Both the position numbers and the translations under genes were made by a program. Positions 7,660 to 15,663 of a DNA stretch of 64,000 bases are shown here, piece by piece. The stretch's first letter is position 1; each line of letters begins with the position of its first letter. The notes below the pieces were generated by a model. The model saw nothing but the letters and a program-made list of their open reading frames with translations, was not told where the DNA came from and did not search any database. The DNA comes from Poriferisodalis sp965204125 (GTDB lineage Bacteria > Actinomycetota > Acidimicrobiia > Acidimicrobiales > Poriferisodalaceae). The stretch is from positions 1,240,001-1,304,000 of the forward strand of contig NZ_OZ241968.1 in the NCBI RefSeq assembly GCF_965204125.1. The letters are read 5' to 3'.

Positions 7660-9023
7660 GGCGAAGTGACCTCCGTGATGGCCGAAGCCAGCTCCGTCGC
7701 CACGTCGATCGTCGTGTGTCGGCCATCACGCACGACGGTCGTGCCGCCCACCACCAGGTGGTGAACATCGGCACTGGTGGCCGCGAAGATCGCTGAGGCC
7801 AGCGCTGTCTCGGCGTCGGTGCCCGCCATCCGTACCGAATCGAGCCTGATCGTCGCGAAGTCGGCCAGTGCGCCCGCCTCCAGGCTGCCGCCCTCCGGCC
7901 AGCCGAGCGACTCGTAGCCGCCGGATGTGGCCATCGCGGCGAGATCATCGGCACCGAACACGCCGCGCTCACCAATCGTGGCGCGCTGATCGCCTTCGAC
8001 CGTGCGGGCCTCTTCGAACATATCGACGGCGGCGTGGGAGTCGGAACCCAGGCACAGACGGGCGCCATGACGGGCCAAGCCGGCGCTGGGTCCGATGCCG
8101 TCGGCCAGGTCGCGCTCGGTGGTGGGGCACAGGCAGCAGAACGCGCCGGCCTCGCCGATCAACGCCTGATCGCGGCCGTCAGCATGGGTGGCGTGCACCA
8201 GGGTCGTCGTGGGGCCGAGCCCTCCGGCCTGCGCGATCAGGTCGATGGGAGTTACACCGTGGACGCCGAGACACTGCTCGTTCTCCGCCGGTTGCTCGGA
8301 GGCATGGAAGTGCAACGGGACGCCGCGCTGGGTTGCCCAGTCCGCCGCCATCTTGACGGACGGCGGATCGACGGCTCGCACTGAGTGCACCGCAGCGCCG
8401 ACCTGCACCATCGGGTTCGATGCCGTGGCAGCCAGCTCCTCGACCCGAGCAACCCACCGGTCGGCACTGCCGTCGCTGAAGCGGGCTTGTTCGGGACGCA
8501 GCGGCTCGTGGCCGCAGTCCAGCGCGGGGTTCAGCCCGCCATGCAAGTACAGCGTGTCCAGCAGGGTCAGGCGGATGCCGGCATCTCGGGCCGCAGCCAT
8601 CAGTGCCGCGCCCATGGCGTTGGCGTCGTCATAGCTGTCCCCGCCGGGACGGTGATGGACATAGTGGAACTCGCCGACCACGCCGATGCCGGCCAGGGCC
8701 ATCTCGGCGAACACTGCCCGGGCCAGCCGGCCGTAGCTGTACGGGTCGAGACGGCCCGCCACCCGGTACATCAGGTCGCGCCAGCTCCAGAAGCTGCCTC
8801 GCCCAGCGTGAGTGCGGCCACGCAGGGCCCGATGAAACGCGTGGCTGTGCGCGTTGGCCAGCGCCGGCAAGGTCAGCCCCGCCAGCGGCACGGCGCCCTC
8901 TGGCCGGACCGGCACACCGGCGCGAACCGCCGTGATGCGGCCGCCCTCAACGGCGATCACCACGCCCTCTGCCACCCGGGGTCCGCCGAGCCAGGCCAGC
9001 TCGCACCAGTAGTGCGCGGTCAT
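7656..9023 (-). CDS. hutF: Formimidoylglutamate deiminase
   Basis: This 455-residue amidohydrolase has ANAHSHAFHRALRG (metal-binding HxH), VGEFHYVHH, HFHASEQPAEN and CLGSDSHAAVDMFEE (metal-binding Asp), the HutF pattern. HutF converts N-formimino-L-glutamate to N-formyl-L-glutamate and ammonia, the four-step-plus-deformylase branch of histidine degradation. It overlaps the upstream deformylase homologue and downstream hutI by ATGA on both sides, so the three are translationally coupled. HutF would normally be followed by HutG to release formate; no hutG is present here. Confidence 0.92.
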   Translation of the reverse strand: MTAHYWCELAWLGGPRVAEGVVIAVEGGRITAVRAGVPVRPEGAVPLAGLTLPALANAHSHAFHRALRGRTHAGRGSFWSWRDLMYRVAGRLDPYSYGRLARAVFAEMALAGIGVVGEFHYVHHRPGGDSYDDANAMGAALMAAARDAGIRLTLLDTLYLHGGLNPALDCGHEPLRPEQARFSDGSADRWVARVEELAATASNPMVQVGAAVHSVRAVDPPSVKMAADWATQRGVPLHFHASEQPAENEQCLGVHGVTPIDLIAQAGGLGPTTTLVHATHADGRDQALIGEAGAFCCLCPTTERDLADGIGPSAGLARHGARLCLGSDSHAAVDMFEEARTVEGDQRATIGERGVFGADDLAAMATSGGYESLGWPEGGSLEAGALADFATIRLDSVRMAGTDAETALASAIFAATSADVHHLVVGGTTVVRDGRHTTIDVATELASAITEVTSP

Positions 9024-9589
9024 GCCAGCACTCGCTGGTTGAAGCGGGTGATGCGCTCAATGAACGCATCGCGGTGGTGGCGCTCGAACTCGTCCCAGGT
9101 GCACAGGGTGGACGGGTCGGCACGATCAGTGATCAGCACGCCGTCGAGATGGTCGCACTCGTGCTGCCAGGTGCCCGCGGTCAGGCCACGTGCGGTGATG
9201 CAGTGCTCGTTGCCGTCGCGGTCGAAGTAGCGGACGCGGAGATTCACCGAGCGAACCACGTCACCCCGCAGCGGCACCGACAGGCAGCCCTCGTTTATCA
9301 CCACGGTCTCGTCGTCGAGCACGTCCAGCACGGGGTTGATGGCGACGGTCAAGGGGATCGGCGGCTTGTAGGGGTAACGGGGGTTGTCGTTCACCTCGAT
9401 GACGACGACCCGGTCCGTCTCGCCGATCTGGTTGGCGGCCAGGCCTGCCCCGTTGGCGTGGCGCATGGTGTCGATGAGATCGTCGACGAGGCCCTGCGTT
9501 CGTTCGCTGGAGATCTCGCACCGCGGCACGGCTGCAGCCCGCGCCCGCAGCGCCGGATGCCCGATGGAGAGGATCTCCCGGACGGTCAT
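9020..9589 (-). CDS. Peptide deformylase homologue inside the hut operon
   Basis: The 189-residue protein has all three PDF motifs: GAGLAANQIG (47-56), EGCLS (100-104, metal Cys) and HECDH (143-147, metal His and catalytic Glu). Peptide deformylase removes the N-formyl group from nascent proteins. Here it lies between hutU and hutF with a 16-nt gap and an ATGA overlap, exactly where an N-formylglutamate deformylase (HutG) is needed. Inference: it may deformylate N-formyl-L-glutamate. ATG 9589 was chosen because family homology begins at MTVREILSIGHPALR; a longer in-frame start at 9685 would lie inside hutU. A housekeeping def could exist elsewhere in the genome. Confidence 0.9.
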   Translation of the reverse strand: MTVREILSIGHPALRARAAAVPRCEISSERTQGLVDDLIDTMRHANGAGLAANQIGETDRVVVIEVNDNPRYPYKPPIPLTVAINPVLDVLDDETVVINEGCLSVPLRGDVVRSVNLRVRYFDRDGNEHCITARGLTAGTWQHECDHLDGVLITDRADPSTLCTWDEFERHHRDAFIERITRFNQRVLA

Positions 9590-9605
9590 GATCGCCGCCT
9601 CATCC

Positions 9606-11297
9606 TCATGACGCGGCGGGCCGGTCGGCGGGAATGCGCACGCCGCGCTCCGCGGCCACTTCCCACGCCCGGTCGTAGCCAGCATCGGCGTGGCGCATCA
9701 CGCCAGTGCCGGGGTCGTTGAGCAGCACCCGCTCCAGCTTCTGCGCGGCCAGGTCCGTCCCGTCGGCCACGCTGACCTGGCCGGCATGGATGGAACGGCC
9801 GATGCCCACGCCGCCGCCATGGTGGATGCTCACCCATGACGCTCCCGACGAGGTATTGACCATTGCGTTGAGCAGCGGCCAGTCGGCGATGGCGTCGCTG
9901 CCGTCTGCCATGTCCTCGGTCTCGCGGTACGGCGACGCCACCGATCCCGAGTCGAGATGGTCGCGCCCGATGACGATCGGGGCCTTGATCTCGCCTGAGG
10001 CGACCAGCTCGTTGAACCGCAGGCCCAGCCGGTGGCGCTCCCCGTAGCCGAGCCAGCAGATCCGAGCCGGCAGGCCCTGGAACGCGACCCGCTCGCCGGC
10101 GAGCTTGATCCAGCGCTTGAGCGGCTCGTCGTCGGGGAACTCTTCGAGCACCGCCCGGTCAGTGGCGGCGATGTCAGCTGGGTCGCCCGACAGCGCAACC
10201 CAGCGGAACGGTCCCTTGCCCTCGCAGAACAGGGGCCGGATGTACGCGGGCAGGAAACCCGGATAGTCGAAAGCCCGCCCGTAGCCGCCGAGCTCGGCCT
10301 CGGCCCGCAGGCTGTTGCCGTAGTCGAACACCTCGGAACCGGCGTCGAGGAAGCCCACCATCGCCTCCACGTGGGTGGCCATGGCCGACCGGGCGCGGCG
10401 AATGAGCTCGTCGGGCTGGTTGCGCCGCATCTCCTCGGACGCCTCGGGCGACAGGTCGTTGGGCACATAGGTGAGCGGGTCGTGGGCGGAGGTCTGGTCG
10501 GTGACGATGTCGGCAGCGACGCCGTCTGCCAGCAGGCGGGGCAGCAGGTCGGCGGCGTTGCCGACCAGACCCACCGACAGCGGGCGGCGGGCCTGCACGG
10601 CCTCGTCGCACCGGCGGAGCGCATCGGCGTAGTCGTCGGCGACCACGTCGAGATAGCGGGTCTCCACGCGTCGAGCGACCCGCTCGGGGTCGACCTCGAT
10701 GCACAGGGCGACTCCCTCGTTCATGGTGATGGCCAGCGGCTGGGCGCCGCCCATGCCGCCCAGCCCGGCGGTGATGGTGAGGGTGCCGGCCAGCGAGCCC
10801 CCGAAACGCTTGCGGGCGATGGCGCCGAAGCACTCGTAGGTGCCCTGCAAGATCCCCTGCGTGCCGATGTAGATCCACGACCCGGCAGTCATCTGGCCGA
10901 ACATGGTCAGGCCCAGATGCTCCAGCCGGCGGAACTCGTCCCAGGTGCCCCAATCGGGCACGAGGTTGGAGTTGGCGATGAGCACCCGCGGCGCCCATTC
11001 GTGCGTGCGCAGCACGCCGACCGGCTTTCCCGACTGCACCAGCATGGTCTCGTCATCGGCGAGGTCGGTCAGCGCCCTGATCATGGCGTGAAACGCCGGC
11101 CACGATCGTGCCGCCCGACCGGTGCCCCCGTACACCACCAGTTCGTCAGGTCGCTCGGCCACGTCGGGATCCAGATTGTTCTGCAGCATCCGGAAGGCGG
11201 CCTCCTGGGGCCAGCTCCGGCACGTCAACGCCGTGCCGGTAGGTGCTCGCACCCCGCCGGGCGGGGCGCTGGCGGCGTGCTGTGTGCTGGTGGCCAT
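9606..11297 (-). CDS. hutU: Urocanate hydratase
   Basis: This protein of about 563 residues is urocanase, which hydrates urocanate to imidazolone propionate using tightly bound NAD+. Family blocks are QNNLDPDVAERPDELVVYGG, ANSNLVPDWGTWDEF, IYIGTQGILQGTYE, TAGLGGMGGAQPLA and SIHHGGGVGIGRSIHAGQ. It is the first gene of the minus-strand hut operon. ATG 11297 fits the family start; an in-frame ATG at 11333 would lie within the presumed operator. Length and motifs are normal. Confidence 0.96.
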   Translation of the reverse strand: MATSTQHAASAPPGGVRAPTGTALTCRSWPQEAAFRMLQNNLDPDVAERPDELVVYGGTGRAARSWPAFHAMIRALTDLADDETMLVQSGKPVGVLRTHEWAPRVLIANSNLVPDWGTWDEFRRLEHLGLTMFGQMTAGSWIYIGTQGILQGTYECFGAIARKRFGGSLAGTLTITAGLGGMGGAQPLAITMNEGVALCIEVDPERVARRVETRYLDVVADDYADALRRCDEAVQARRPLSVGLVGNAADLLPRLLADGVAADIVTDQTSAHDPLTYVPNDLSPEASEEMRRNQPDELIRRARSAMATHVEAMVGFLDAGSEVFDYGNSLRAEAELGGYGRAFDYPGFLPAYIRPLFCEGKGPFRWVALSGDPADIAATDRAVLEEFPDDEPLKRWIKLAGERVAFQGLPARICWLGYGERHRLGLRFNELVASGEIKAPIVIGRDHLDSGSVASPYRETEDMADGSDAIADWPLLNAMVNTSSGASWVSIHHGGGVGIGRSIHAGQVSVADGTDLAAQKLERVLLNDPGTGVMRHADAGYDRAWEVAAERGVRIPADRPAAS

Positions 11298-11301
11298 TGA
11301 C

Positions 11302-11345
11302 AACCTCGGCGCCGTGTGTGCGGTGCACCGCACGTTACCGAGGTT
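11302..11345. promoter_or_regulatory. Palindromic operator between hutU and iclR-hutH
   Basis: The 65-bp divergent region holds a perfect 14-bp palindrome, TGCGGTGCACCGCA (11319-11332), nested within an 8-bp inverted repeat, AACCTCGG (11302-11309) and CCGAGGTT (11338-11345). IclR-family regulators bind such palindromes. The site overlaps both promoters, so one bound regulator could control both hut transcription units (inference). Confidence 0.7.
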
Positions 11346-11350
11346 CGGCC

Positions 11351-11363
11351 TATGCTGTCAATA
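11351..11363 (+). promoter_or_regulatory. Putative leaderless -10 box of iclR-hutH
   Basis: TATGCT (11351-11356) lies six bases before the ATG at 11363, so transcription would start on the start codon. The operator palindrome lies immediately upstream in the -35 region, consistent with repression. Confidence 0.45.
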
Positions 11364-12091
11364 TGCAGCAAGAAATTTCAGATAATGAAACTACTGCTGC
11401 GTCTCCGCTGCACCGGTCGCGCTCGGCAGAGCGGGTGCTGGAGCTGCTCGAGACCGTGGTCACCAACGGCGAGCTCAGCCTCACCGCGGCAGCCGCCCAC
11501 ACGGTCATGCCGGCCAGCACGGCACTGCGGCATCTGCGGGTGCTGACCGACCGCGGCTATCTCGTCAAGGACGGCTCCGGGGCATATTCGGTGGGTCCGG
11601 CGTTCGTGCGCACTGCCTTGGCGTCGATGCAATCGGGCCCCTACGCCCGGCTCCGTGCCGCCGCGCAACCAGAGCTGGAACGTTTGGTGGAGACCACCGA
11701 GGAATCGGCGTACCTGGCCGTGCGCGACGGTGACGCCGCTGTCTACATCGCCACGGTCGAGGGCCAGCGGGCCATCCGCCACGTCGGCTGGGTGGGCCGC
11801 TCGGTGCCCATCGAGGGCACCGCCGTGGGCGACGCGTTGCTCGCTGGTGCGCTGGCGCCCGGTTCCCTCCCTCAGCCCATCTTCAATACCGGCGCCATCG
11901 AGCCCGATGTCACCGCTGTCTGCGCGCCTGTCCATGGCAACTCTGGTGCGATCGCCGCGCTGTCGGTGTTGGGGCCGGCAGACAGGCTCGCCGGCACCCG
12001 CTTGCAGACGGCGGCTGACGCTGTGATCGAAGCAGCCGCCGCCACATCGGCCGCGCTCTCCTCCACCCCCGCTACTCAGCCTCGGGGATGA
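11363..12091 (+). CDS. IclR-family transcriptional regulator of histidine utilisation
   Basis: This protein of about 242 residues has an N-terminal winged helix-turn-helix (SAERVLELLETVVTNGELSL to STALRHLRVLTDRGYL, residues 16-60) and a C-terminal IclR effector domain (ESAYLAVRDGDAAVYI, SVPIEGTAVGDALLAG). It is divergent from hutU and overlaps hutH (ATGA), so it most likely senses a histidine-pathway intermediate and controls the operator between them; urocanate is the usual inducer in other bacteria. HutC-type GntR regulators are the common alternative, so an IclR in this role is less usual. ATG 11363 was chosen because of its -10 spacing and because the helix-turn-helix follows directly. 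Confidence 0.88.
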   Translation: MQQEISDNETTAASPLHRSRSAERVLELLETVVTNGELSLTAAAAHTVMPASTALRHLRVLTDRGYLVKDGSGAYSVGPAFVRTALASMQSGPYARLRAAAQPELERLVETTEESAYLAVRDGDAAVYIATVEGQRAIRHVGWVGRSVPIEGTAVGDALLAGALAPGSLPQPIFNTGAIEPDVTAVCAPVHGNSGAIAALSVLGPADRLAGTRLQTAADAVIEAAAATSAALSSTPATQPRG

Positions 12092-13617
12092 CAGTGGAAC
12101 TCGACGGCCCGGGCGTCACCGTCGCCGACGTCGTCGCGGTCGCCCGCCACCGAGAGCAGGTCCACCTCAGCGCCGGCGCGCTCGGCCGGATGGCCGCGGC
12201 TCGCAGCATCGTCGAGACCTTGGCCGAAGGCGAGCCGGCCTACGGCGTCTCCACCGGCTTCGGCGCCCTGGCCAACACCACCATTCCGGCTGATCGCCGA
12301 GTCGCGCTGCAGCAGTCCTTGATCCGGTCCCATGCCGCCGGTATGGGCCCGCCGGTTGAGGCCGAGGTGGTGCGGGCCATGATGTTCCTGCGGGCACGCA
12401 CGCTCGCCTTCGGCGTCTCGGGGTCGCGACCGCAGATTGCGGAGACGCTGGTGCGCCTGATCAATGCGGGCCTGGTTCCCGTGGTACCAGAGCACGGCTC
12501 GCTGGGGGCCAGCGGCGACCTCGCTCCGCTCGCTCATGCAGCGCTCGTGCTGGTCGGGGAAGGCGAAGTGCTCACCGACGGCGGAGGCACGATCAGCGGG
12601 GCCGAGGCCCTGGCGTCGGCGGGCATCGAACCGTTGGTGCTGGCCGAGAAAGAAGGCCTGGCCCTCACCAACGGCACCGACGGCATCCTGGGAATGCTCT
12701 GCCTGGCCGTCCACGATCTGGCCGGGCTATTGAGGGTCGCCGACATCGTGGCTGCCTGCAGCGTCGAGGCGCTCCTGGCCACCGATCGGGCCTTTGCCGC
12801 CGACCTGCTGGGGCTGCGGCCCCATCCCGGCCAGCAGGCCAGCGCGGCCAACCTGCGCGCTGTGCTGGCCGGCTCACCCATCGTGGCCAGCCACCGCCAC
12901 GGTGATGACCGGGTGCAGGACGCCTACTCCATCAGGTGCACGCCCCAGGTCCACGGTGCCGCCCGCGACACTCTTGACTTCGCCGGCGGCGTGACCGATC
13001 AGGAGCTGGCCTCAGCCATCGACAACCCGATGGTGCTGCCTGATGGCCGCGTCGAGTCGTGCGGCAACTTCCACGGAGCGCCGGTGGCGCTGGCAGCCGA
13101 CTACCTCGCCATCGCCACTGCCGAGGTGGGTGCCATCGCGGAGCGCCGCATCGACCGGCTGCTCGACCCCAAGCGTTCCGCTGGGCTGCCCCCGTTCCTG
13201 GCCGACGACCCAGGCGTGGACAGCGGCCTGATGATCGGCCAGTACACCGCAGCCGCCCTGTGCGCCGAGAACCGGCGCCTCGCCGCACCGGCCGCGGTCG
13301 ACTCGCTGCCCACTTCCGCCATGCAGGAGGATCACGTGTCGATGGGCTGGGGCGCGGCCCGCAAGCTCCGCCGGGCGGTCGCCAACCTGCGCCGCATCCT
13401 GGCCATCGAATGGGTGACCGCAGCCCGCGGCATCGAGCTGCGGTCACCCCTGCAGCCCGCCGCGGGCACCGCAGCCGCGCTCAGCCTGCTGCGCAGCGAA
13501 GTCCCCGGTCCCGGTCCCGACCGCTGGCTGTCGCCCGAGCTCGCCGCAGCCGATCAGCTGCTCATCGACGAATCCCTAGTCCCCGCAGTCGCAGCCGCCG
13601 CCGGCCCCCTGGCCTGA
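12088..13617 (+). CDS. hutH: Histidine ammonia-lyase
   Basis: HutH deaminates L-histidine to trans-urocanate. The Ala-Ser-Gly triad that cyclises into the MIO electrophile is at residues 141-143 in GSLGASGDLAPLAH. Other family blocks are YGVSTGFGALANT, GLALTNGTDGILG and QDAYSIRCTPQVHGAARD. At 509 residues the length is normal. The ATG overlaps the iclR stop (ATGA), so regulator and enzyme are cotranscribed, facing the rest of the pathway on the other strand. Together with hutU, hutF, hutI and the deformylase homologue it gives a full route from histidine to glutamate. Confidence 0.96.
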   Translation: MTVELDGPGVTVADVVAVARHREQVHLSAGALGRMAAARSIVETLAEGEPAYGVSTGFGALANTTIPADRRVALQQSLIRSHAAGMGPPVEAEVVRAMMFLRARTLAFGVSGSRPQIAETLVRLINAGLVPVVPEHGSLGASGDLAPLAHAALVLVGEGEVLTDGGGTISGAEALASAGIEPLVLAEKEGLALTNGTDGILGMLCLAVHDLAGLLRVADIVAACSVEALLATDRAFAADLLGLRPHPGQQASAANLRAVLAGSPIVASHRHGDDRVQDAYSIRCTPQVHGAARDTLDFAGGVTDQELASAIDNPMVLPDGRVESCGNFHGAPVALAADYLAIATAEVGAIAERRIDRLLDPKRSAGLPPFLADDPGVDSGLMIGQYTAAALCAENRRLAAPAAVDSLPTSAMQEDHVSMGWGAARKLRRAVANLRRILAIEWVTAARGIELRSPLQPAAGTAAALSLLRSEVPGPGPDRWLSPELAAADQLLIDESLVPAVAAAAGPLA

Positions 13618-13643
13618 ACCAACTCAGCCAATGGCCTGGTGTC

Positions 13644-14039
13644 TCAATCGGCGGCGGTGGCCTCGATCTCGATCATGAGCCCGGGGAAGGCGAGCTGGGT
13701 GACCCCGAGCAGCGTCATCGGTGGAGTTGCGCCCAGCGGACCGAATCGTTCACCGAAGGCGCCGAAGTTCCTCAGAGCTTCGTCCATGTCTGTGACGTAA
13801 ACGGTGAGCCGCGTGATGCTGGACAGATCCATGTCGGCAGCGTTCACGACGGCCTCAAGATTGTCGAGCGCCAGCGTCATCTGGCTTCGCATGTCCCCGG
13901 CGTGCTGCGGTTTGCCTTCGGCATCCACCGATGTCTGACCAGCACACACCAGTTGCCTGCTCGCTCCCTCGATGATCTCGGCTTGGTTGAAACCGAAGTT
14001 CAGTGACCACGGCCACGGGTTGACTGGCGTCCTCTTCAT
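13644..14039 (-). CDS. RidA/YjgF/YER057c family protein
   Basis: This 131-residue protein shows the RidA pattern: VCAGQTSVDAEGKPQHAGD, then MTLALDNLEAVV and RLTVYVTDMDEAL, ending near IEIEATA. RidA proteins are trimeric and many hydrolyse reactive enamine/imine intermediates made by PLP enzymes; others act in catabolic pathways. The usual catalytic Arg position near the C-terminus is not obvious (MLLGVTQLAFPGLMIEIEA), so it may belong to an Rid subgroup with another role. It is convergent with hutH and ends 26 bp from it. Confidence 0.8.
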   Translation of the reverse strand: MKRTPVNPWPWSLNFGFNQAEIIEGASRQLVCAGQTSVDAEGKPQHAGDMRSQMTLALDNLEAVVNAADMDLSSITRLTVYVTDMDEALRNFGAFGERFGPLGATPPMTLLGVTQLAFPGLMIEIEATAAD

Positions 14040-14070
14040 TGCATCGTTTCCTTTGGCCTGAACGACTTGG

Positions 14071-14155
14071 CGGAGGGAGGGGGATTCGAACCCCCGGAGG
14101 CTTGCGCCTCAACGGTTTTCAAGACCGTCGCAATCGTCCACTCTGCCACCCCTCC
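14071..14155 (-). tRNA. tRNA-Ser (anticodon UGA)
   Basis: The 85-nt gene folds with acceptor GGAGGGG pairing TCCCTCC, a GGGGG-TTCGAAT-CCCCC T arm, a long variable arm (GAGGC-GCAA-GCCTC) and an anticodon loop CTTGAAA in a ACGGT/ACCGT stem, giving anticodon TGA. The 3' CCA is not encoded. Confidence 0.95.
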
Positions 14156-14272
14156 GCAGGCCAAGCTAGCGGCGTACCTCGGGGTCACTGACGGGAAAAG
14201 GGATCGCTGAAGCCCGCTGGTTGGGGTTATCTTGAGTCGGCGCGGCTGGCGCCCAAGGGCCTGGCCGTGCAT

Positions 14273-14363
14273 GGAGAGGTGGCCGAGTCAGGTTGAAGGC
14301 GCTTCCCTGCTAAGGAAGTAACTGCCGCAAGGTGGTTCGTGGGTTCGAATCCCACCCTCTCCG
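14273..14363 (+). tRNA. tRNA-Ser (anticodon GCU)
   Basis: The 91-nt gene has acceptor GGAGAGG pairing CCTCTCC, a long class II variable arm, T arm GTGGG-TTCGAAT-CCCAC, and anticodon loop CTGCTAA in a CTTCC/GGAAG stem, giving anticodon GCT. It is divergent from the tRNA-Ser(UGA) gene 117 bp away. CCA is not encoded. Confidence 0.95.
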
Positions 14364-14415
14364 CACCTGTGAGATCGCCGTCAGCAGCGCTGCGGTGCGG
14401 CCGCGTCGGCGTGGG

Positions 14416-15528
14416 CTAGCCGCCCTGCACCACGGGGAGGACTTCGGTCTCGAGGAGCCTGCGCGCAACAGTTCCCTCAGGGGACGCATAGACATTCTCG
14501 TTGAACTGGCCCGAGAGCAACACCTTGTCGATGCCCATCGCCTCCAGCTCATTGAGCTTGGCGATGCAACTGTCCGGCGTGCCGACCACGCCGAACCGGT
14601 CCATGAAGTCTGCCGGGAGCGACGCGGCCTGCGGCGACTCGTTCCGCGAATGCCCGCCGAAGTCGTAGACCTCGTGCAGCGTGTGCAGCGTCTTCGCCGT
14701 CTCTTCGCTGGTCGGCCCGACCGGTGTGCCGCCCTGCATCACCTGGAAGCGAGCGAAGACCGACATCGGACCCCTGATCAGGTCACGTGCAGTGTCGGGG
14801 TTGGCGTGGCACGCCATGTTCAGGTACGCGCCGAACTTCACGCCGTCGGGATCGAGGCCGGCGTTGCGCCGGGCTGCCTTGGCAACATCGATGCCCCACG
14901 CGAGGCGTTCGGGGTCGGCACCGACAGCGAACATCACCCGATCAGCATGAACCGCAGCGATGCCGATCACCTTCGGGCCGGTGGCGGCCACCTCGACGGG
15001 AACTTTGCGGCCGTCGCCGCCCAGGGAGTCTTCGCTGAGCGTGCCCCATGCCATGCGGCTGACGCCGGGACCCTCCGCAAGCTCCAGCGCATCAGCCGGA
15101 GCGGCGTACTCCAGCGGGATGTCGATCTCATCGAAGGGCACATCGCCGCCGCTGAGATATGCCTGCAGCTGCTTTAGGTGACGCTCGAAGTGCCCCAAGC
15201 GACCGGGAGCGCGGCCCAGATGCACCAGGCACGAGTCGCCCCGACCGATGCCGAACTCAAAGCGCCCGCCCGAGACTTGGTCGATGCTCAGGCACGCGGC
15301 TGCATTCACCGCCGGGAGGCGGGTCACCGAATTCCCCACGGCAAGCCCGAGTTTGAGCCGCTCCGTCGCGGTGGCGGCCAGCGCCAGGGCCACGAAGCAC
15401 TCGCCGCTGAGGTTCTGAGTGTCGACGACTGCCAGTCCGCCCCAGCCCCCGTTCTCGGCTGCCTTGGCCACGTCCCTGATCTGCAGCGGCGCCGGGAATG
15501 CGTGAAGCCAGAGTTCCATCGTTGTCAC
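14416..15528 (-). CDS. LLM-class (luciferase-like) flavin/F420-dependent oxidoreductase
   Basis: This 370-residue protein has the luciferase-like TIM-barrel pattern: a start LWLHAFPAPLQIRDVAKAAE, LKLGLAVGNSVTRLPAVNAA, DQVSGGRFEFGIGRGDS (nucleotide-phosphate loop) and GVVGTPDSCIAKLNELEAMG near the C-terminus. In actinomycetes these enzymes usually use F420 or FMN; the substrate cannot be told. GTG 15528 or ATG 15519 may be the start. It stands alone between the tRNA-Ser genes and the divergent ClC gene. The intervening 15529-15663 shows no clear feature. Confidence 0.85.
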   Translation of the reverse strand: MTTMELWLHAFPAPLQIRDVAKAAENGGWGGLAVVDTQNLSGECFVALALAATATERLKLGLAVGNSVTRLPAVNAAACLSIDQVSGGRFEFGIGRGDSCLVHLGRAPGRLGHFERHLKQLQAYLSGGDVPFDEIDIPLEYAAPADALELAEGPGVSRMAWGTLSEDSLGGDGRKVPVEVAATGPKVIGIAAVHADRVMFAVGADPERLAWGIDVAKAARRNAGLDPDGVKFGAYLNMACHANPDTARDLIRGPMSVFARFQVMQGGTPVGPTSEETAKTLHTLHEVYDFGGHSRNESPQAASLPADFMDRFGVVGTPDSCIAKLNELEAMGIDKVLLSGQFNENVYASPEGTVARRLLETEVLPVVQGG

Positions 15529-15663
15529 CGATCATTGTCGTAGAGCGTCGAAGGGACGCTAGTAAACGGCTCTTCGAAGTGCCGGAGCTCGATGAGCTGC
15601 CCGCACTGCACGTCTCGCCGCGTACCGTTGGCCGAGCATTACGGGACGAGGAAGTAGGCCTGC

